42,436 nucleotides of DNA. Origin: Bacteroidales bacterium. GTDB lineage: Bacteria > Bacteroidota > Bacteroidia > Bacteroidales > FEN-979. The stretch spans positions 1 to 42,436 of the forward strand of contig JADHVQ010000011.1 of assembly GCA_016783905.1 (NCBI GenBank), written 5' to 3'. Within the stretch, counting starts at the first letter, position 1. Each line of letters opens with the position of its first letter. The notes under the pieces were generated by a model, which ran no database searches, was not told the DNA's origin, and worked only from the letters and a program-made list of their open reading frames with translations. Below, one piece after another: positions 38,488 to 42,436 of the stretch. The position numbers and the translations under genes are program-made.

Positions 38488-38849
38488 TGGTAAACTGTTT
38501 ACTCAAATCAGCGGACGATTTAGTTACATCCCGTGAAAGAACAAGAGCAGGTTTTATTGCAATGGCATTGGAAAAAAACTATATTGCCTTGGGAGAATTG
38601 AAAGGCGGTATTGACCCGGCAGGGGCAGACGAACATTGGAAAACGGCAAATTCTGCTTTAAACAGAATAAGAAAAAGTTTTTCAGAAAAGAAACTAAATC
38701 CTAAAACCTTTTTTATTGGAGCGGCTATTGAAAACAGTATGGCTTACGAAATTTTCAAGCAATTACAAAACGGTACAATGAATAATGCAGCAAACCTTAC
38801 TAATGATGACCAACTTACAGAAATCTGTAATTGGATTATTCATTTGTAA
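38487..38849 (+). pseudogene. AvaI/BsoBI-type restriction endonuclease, internally deleted
   Basis: This 120-residue product starts at ATG 38487, overlapping the methyltransferase stop (TAATG). Its beginning (LLKSADDLVTSRERTRAGFI) looks like the N-terminus of AvaI/BsoBI-type endonucleases. It jumps directly to ELKGGIDPAGADEHWK and the C-terminal GAAIENSMAYEIF and NLTNDDQLTEICNWI segments. In BsoBI the ELK pair (Glu240, Lys242) precedes His253 by 11 residues, and the same spacing occurs here. About 200 residues of the centre, including the position of catalytic Asp212, are missing in frame, so the enzyme is probably inactive. The family normally has about 320 residues. Confidence 0.7.
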
Positions 38850-38907
38850 TTACTATGTCTAGAGGACTACTATTATTATTGGTCATTATGACAAATAGCA
38901 ACGACTA

Positions 38908-40044
38908 ATGACCAGCATCCAGCATCCAGCATCTGTAAAGATCATTGGCAGTGGTTCCTTTTTACCTGGAGAGGCCATTTTACCCGACCAGGTTGATTAC
39001 TACCTGGGTCAATTGACGGAGGCACCTGAGAAGATCCGCAAGTGGTTGCAGCGGGTCAGGATCCTGATGAAAGAGCTGCTGGAGGTGGAATACTACCATT
39101 TTGCCCTGGATCCGAAAACCCGGGAGTTTACCGAGGATAATGTATCGATGTCGGTGAAGGCAGCCCGGGAAGCCATCACGGATGCCGGAATGAAACCGGA
39201 GGAGATCGAACTGATCGTTTACGGCAGTGCACACCAGGACCAGATGCCCACTGCTTCGGTACGGATCCAGGAAGTGCTGGGGATTGAACGATGCGGAGAG
39301 CTCTCGGTGCATGCAAATTGCACCTCTGCCTACAAAGCGCTCCTGCTCGCCCATGAACTCCTTCAATCAGGCCGGTACCGGAATGCCCTCGTGATCTCTT
39401 CGAGCATGTCATCTTCAGAGTTGGTGGCAGAATACTATAACCAGACACTCGTCAGGAAAGAGGAGCTGTTTCTGCGTTATTTCCTCAGCGACGGCGCTTC
39501 CGCGTTGGTCCTGCAAGCAGAACCGGAACGGAGTGGCAATGGGTTATACCTGGATTACACCTATATGGAATCAGCCGGAGGGAAAAAACCTTCGGCCATG
39601 GGAAACAGACGCCCGGCTTACTGGATGAATCCGAAAGAGGAGTTCGCGAAGGGGTATCATCACCTGGCCCAGATGTTCCAGGAGGAGCTTCGGGCCAACT
39701 TCCACGAAGCCAACGGTTCGGTCTTCCTGAACGGCTTGAAACGGATGCTGGCCCTGCATCCGGTCGATCCCCGGAAGATCCGTTTTTTCCAGGTGAATTT
39801 CCCTTCAAAACATATCTCGGAACTGGTGATGGAGGAATGCCGTGAACTGGGGATCGACCGGAACACACTCTACTCGAAGATGGCTACCATGGGCTATATC
39901 GGTCCACCGATGGCCTTTTTATGCCTTGACCGGATCCGGAAAGAGGAGAAACTAAATCCCGGAGATATCATTCTCAGTTTTGTCACCGAGGTGAGCAAGT
40001 TCATGCAAGCAGGCTACGTGCTGAAGTACGAAGGCAGAAGTTAG
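38908..40044 (+). CDS. KAS III-like beta-ketoacyl synthase
   Basis: A 378-residue thiolase-fold protein of the FabH branch, with Cys138 in SVHANCTSAYKA. The catalytic His/Asn of FabH appear altered: the usual HQAN reads FQVN and the GN loop reads GYIGPP, so it may prime chains in another way or act as an acyltransferase. It may provide the starter unit or the final coupling step. It begins immediately right of the AT-rich island; the first codons (MTSIQHPASV) come from a repeat tract at 38910-38934, so the true N-terminus was altered or lies at an internal start. Confidence 0.75.
   Translation: MTSIQHPASVKIIGSGSFLPGEAILPDQVDYYLGQLTEAPEKIRKWLQRVRILMKELLEVEYYHFALDPKTREFTEDNVSMSVKAAREAITDAGMKPEEIELIVYGSAHQDQMPTASVRIQEVLGIERCGELSVHANCTSAYKALLLAHELLQSGRYRNALVISSSMSSSELVAEYYNQTLVRKEELFLRYFLSDGASALVLQAEPERSGNGLYLDYTYMESAGGKKPSAMGNRRPAYWMNPKEEFAKGYHHLAQMFQEELRANFHEANGSVFLNGLKRMLALHPVDPRKIRFFQVNFPSKHISELVMEECRELGIDRNTLYSKMATMGYIGPPMAFLCLDRIRKEEKLNPGDIILSFVTEVSKFMQAGYVLKYEGRS
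38910..38934. repeat. Heptameric repeat (ccagcat x3) at the KAS III gene start
   Basis: Three ccagcat units follow the ATG at 38908 and encode TSIQHPAS. The right edge of the AT-rich island lies a few dozen bases upstream. Confidence 0.85.
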
Positions 40045-40126
40045 AAGTTAGAATGCAAGTTTGAAGGTAGAATGACGAAGTTTTTTTCATTTCCTAATTT
40101 CCTAATTTCCGTATGACCGGATGACC
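40033..40126. repeat. Repeat tracts (gaagtta, aatttcct, atgaccgg units) between KAS III and radical SAM genes
   Basis: Units agaagtta twice, gaatgcaa and gaaggta are followed by two copies of ctaatttc (40088-40110) and two of atgaccgg. The tract provides the KAS III C-terminus (GRS) and the radical SAM start codon. Confidence 0.75.
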
Positions 40127-41692
40127 AATAAACGATATACACTCTTCTTAATGAGTCCCCGCCAGCGCTTTATCAACTACCCGGCGCATACGGAGTTGGC
40201 GAAGATGTTTGGGAAAAGGAGGTTTATGGTGCCGTTGGCGCTTCCTACTGTGGCGGCTCTTACTCCGGATCATTACAACATCCATATTTACGACGAGGAG
40301 ATAGAGGAGATCCCTACTCACATCCAGCCTGACATCGTGGGCATCACTACCCTGGCAGCGACAGCCAACAGGGCTTTCGAACTCGGAGACCGGTACAGGA
40401 ACCTGGGTGTCAAAGTGATTTATGGTGGCCCTTATGCCTCTTTTCAAATTGAAAAAGCGCTGGAACATGGGGATGCAGTTGTGGTTGGCGAAGCGGAAGA
40501 GAAGTGGGAACAGCTGCTGGAGGATTTTGAGCAGGAGAAAATGCAGCAGGTATACAAGACAAACTCCTTTGTCGAATACAAAACCCAGAAATCCCCTCGC
40601 TGGGACCTGGTCAACATGAAACGGATCTTCCAGGTAGCGATACAGGTATCCCGGGGGTGTCCGTTCAACTGCGACTTCTGCCTGGTATCCAAAATCTTCG
40701 GACGAAAGATGCGATACCGTGAAATCGATAATGTGGTGGAAGAGATCAAAGCAGCTCCTTCGAAATATTTCTTCTTTGTGGATGATAACCTCACCATCAA
40801 TAAACGCTATGCCAAGGAGTTGATGGTAGAGATTCAACCGCTGAAAATCTCCTGGGGATGCATGTGCAGCATCGATGTGGCCAACGATGATGAGCTGCTT
40901 AAAGCGATGGCGGATGCGGGATGTTTCAATATCCTCATTGGGTTTGAATCCCTCAATCCTGACAGCCTGGATGCCTCCAACAAGCATCATAACCGGCGTG
41001 GAACCATCTATGAAGAGGCCATTCAAAGGATCCATTCCCATGGGCTCCATATCAACGCCAGCTTTGTCGTTGGCTTTGATAGTGACAGCCTGGAGGAGTT
41101 TGATCAAATTTATGATTTCACATTGCAACACTATCTCCCCCATGTCAACCTGCACCTGCTGAATGCACCACCGGGATCGGAGATCTATCAGCGATATCGG
41201 GAGGAGGGACGGCTGATGAACTGCAATCCTGAACTCGGAGTAGGCCATTTCCCCACCATCCACTACATGAATATGTCGCAGATCGAACTGTTCGATAAGT
41301 ACATGGCCACCATCGAACGTCTCTACTCCTTTGAAACGGTTCTCAGGAAAGCGAAAAACCTGTTTAACAGTGGCAACTTCACACGACCCGGAGGCGAGAT
41401 CTCGACCCGAATGAAAGCCAGGCTATCCTGGATCACACTGAAGGAATTTCTTTTTACAACAGATCAAAAGAAGCGGAAACTATTCTTTTATATCATCGGT
41501 ATGATCCGTGTTCACAAGATCGCAATCGACAAAGGATTGGGGTTCCTGCTTACCATGCTGGGATACAACCGGCATATCCGCGATCATAAGCGTAATATGG
41601 ACAGCTATAGGAAAATGATCATACAACAGGACCAAGGCCCCTGGAAATTGAACGCAGATGACGCAGATAAAACGCGGATCCCCGCGAATTAG
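40121..41692 (+). CDS. Radical SAM protein with B12-binding-type N-terminus (second)
   Basis: A 523-residue protein with an N-terminal B12-binding-like domain (IYDEEIEEIP, DIVGITTLAATANRAFEL, VIYGGPYASFQIEKAL) and a radical SAM core with CPFNCDFC (Cys180, Cys184, Cys187). A C-terminal domain, from about residue 340 (LLNAPPGSEIYQRYREEG), resembles the DUF4070 extension of HpnJ/HpnP-like lipid-modifying radical SAM enzymes. It could methylate or otherwise modify the acyl chain. The tail LNADDADKTRIPAN is repeat-derived. It differs clearly from the first radical SAM protein at 19335, so two distinct radical steps are likely. Confidence 0.8.
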   Translation: MTNKRYTLFLMSPRQRFINYPAHTELAKMFGKRRFMVPLALPTVAALTPDHYNIHIYDEEIEEIPTHIQPDIVGITTLAATANRAFELGDRYRNLGVKVIYGGPYASFQIEKALEHGDAVVVGEAEEKWEQLLEDFEQEKMQQVYKTNSFVEYKTQKSPRWDLVNMKRIFQVAIQVSRGCPFNCDFCLVSKIFGRKMRYREIDNVVEEIKAAPSKYFFFVDDNLTINKRYAKELMVEIQPLKISWGCMCSIDVANDDELLKAMADAGCFNILIGFESLNPDSLDASNKHHNRRGTIYEEAIQRIHSHGLHINASFVVGFDSDSLEEFDQIYDFTLQHYLPHVNLHLLNAPPGSEIYQRYREEGRLMNCNPELGVGHFPTIHYMNMSQIELFDKYMATIERLYSFETVLRKAKNLFNSGNFTRPGGEISTRMKARLSWITLKEFLFTTDQKKRKLFFYIIGMIRVHKIAIDKGLGFLLTMLGYNRHIRDHKRNMDSYRKMIIQQDQGPWKLNADDADKTRIPAN

Positions 41693-41745
41693 GTATCAGC
41701 GAAAATCCGCGCTGCCGAAGGCATCAGTCTCATCCGCGTTCTATT
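41650..41745. repeat. Repeat with inverted arms (aacgcggat/atccgcgtt) after radical SAM gene
   Basis: Units aacgcagatgacgcagat and aacgcggat (41671-41679) face atccgcgtt (41732-41740). The left part encodes the C-terminus of the preceding protein and the rest fills the gap to the next gene. Confidence 0.7.
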
Positions 41746-41760
41746 TGGATAGAAAAACAT

Positions 41761-42436
41761 GTCGTTAAATCAACAAATCGTATCCTCCATCCAGACGATC
41801 GCCATCGTCGGGGAAGGGAAAATGGGCACCAGCATCTTCTACTCTCTTCTTGATCAGCCATTTACACTTCGATGGGCCGGTAGCCGGGAAGCAGATATAG
41901 AGGCGATGCAACAGCAGCTTGAAAAGAGACTCCGTCGCTCCCTGAAAAGTGGCATCATCACGCAGGAGGAGCATGACGTCCGGCTGAACCAGATAGCTAT
42001 CTCCAACGATCTGCATGATGCATCCGATTGTGACCTTGTAATCGAAGCGATCCCGGAAGAGCTGACGTTAAAGCGGCAGATTTTTGCGGATTTGGACAGG
42101 GTCACTACCCCATCCTGCATTTTGGCCACAAATTCATCTTCCATCAATCCGTCACTCCTATTTGTATCCGGAGAACGAGATGCTCGGATTATCGGAATAC
42201 ACTACTTCTACCCCGTGCCGTTAAAGGAGACCGTGGAGCTGATTTTTACGGAGAAGACCTCCTCTGAAGTGCGCGCAAGTGCTGAAGCTTTTCTACATCA
42301 AACAGGTAAACAAATACTTCTGTTGAACGAATCTAATGGTTTTATTTTGAATAGATTATTCCTTGATATTCAGAATGAAGCGTACCGCATTGTTGATCAG
42401 GGAATGGCTTCGGTAGAGCAGATCGACACCTTGATC
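41761..42436 (+). CDS. 3-hydroxyacyl-CoA dehydrogenase, N-terminal part (cut by window end)
   Basis: The frame from ATG 41761 is open to the last base (225 codons). It has the NAD-binding motif VGEGKMG (GxGxMG type, residues 17-23) and DLVIEAIPE, TNSSSINP and HYFYPVP; in the family the latter carries the catalytic His. The enzyme oxidises 3-hydroxyacyl-CoA with NAD+ or reduces 3-ketoacyl-CoA. It comes directly after the second radical SAM gene. Together with the crotonases it gives a beta-oxidation-like set inside an ACP-based cluster, possibly for chain shortening or polar group placement. The C-terminal part is outside the window. Confidence 0.85.

Noticed and set aside
40148-41263. 371-codon open frame on the minus strand
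   Set aside because: It lies entirely antisense to the radical SAM gene, has no family motifs and mirrors its codon pattern.
41671-41740. Inverted repeat aacgcggat/atccgcgtt as a terminator
   Set aside because: The arms are 52 nt apart without a T-run, and the sequence fits the dispersed short-repeat class better.
16170-42436. Firm assignment as a ladderane or flexirubin cluster
   Set aside because: Ladderane clusters were considered because of radical SAM plus FabF/FabZ, and flexirubin because of LolA and acyltransferase genes. Key marker genes of either type are not visible in this window.

Overview
The window reads as a chromosome segment of an anaerobic member of the Bacteroidota, most likely Bacteroidales-like. 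The evidence is a secreted protein with a type IX secretion (Por) C-terminal tail, GH92 and GH31 glycosidases, Bacteroidota-type -7 promoter boxes (TAnnTTTG) ahead of many genes, and oxygen-sensitive enzymes (a glycyl radical enzyme and three radical SAM proteins). Genes are densely packed. No gene-free stretch exceeds about 300 bases; the longest is 36488-36746.

Left part (1-16060), general metabolism and envelope functions: the 3' end of a GH92 mannosidase, an EamA transporter, a secreted BNR-repeat protein divergent from an M64 peptidase, a glycyl-radical activase, a Mut7-C protein, a HypD-like trans-4-hydroxy-L-proline dehydratase, a small membrane protein, a GH31 glucosidase, a transglutaminase-like lipoprotein, a YpsA/MoCo-carrier-like protein, tRNA-Arg(ACG), an RRM protein and a broken DUF4440 gene.

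Right part (16170 to the window end), all on the + strand: a large lipid/polyketide biosynthetic cluster of type II fatty-acid-synthase style. It holds one ketoreductase, four FabB/F-type ketosynthases with complete active sites, two ketosynthase-like proteins without catalytic residues arranged as duplicated KS/chain-length-factor pairs, a half-length ketosynthase-like protein, a KAS III-like protein, two acyl carrier proteins, two hotdog dehydratase-like proteins, two thioesterases, two crotonases, a 3-hydroxyacyl-CoA dehydrogenase (cut by the window end), two radical SAM proteins with B12-binding-type N-termini, an LpxL-type acyltransferase, a BtrH-like acyl-ACP transferase, an ABC-2 exporter, a NodB-type deacetylase, LolA and a lipoprotein. 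The layout recalls aryl polyene and flexirubin clusters. In this window, however, no aromatic-starter gene (ammonia lyase, AMP ligase) and no MMPL exporter is visible, while two radical SAM enzymes are. The likely product is an acyl or polyene-type lipid that is built on ACP, transferred to an acceptor, exported and placed in the outer membrane; its structure is unknown.

A visibly AT-rich restriction-modification island (about 36490-38900) interrupts this cluster. It has a controller-type HTH gene behind two 17-bp palindromic operators, a DNA methyltransferase with an SPPY motif, and what looks like an internally deleted AvaI/BsoBI-type endonuclease.

Across the whole window, about twenty short tracts of near-heptameric tandem repeats of unrelated sequence lie inside genes in frame, or form gene ends and starts. 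They are the most striking structure that gene annotation does not explain.
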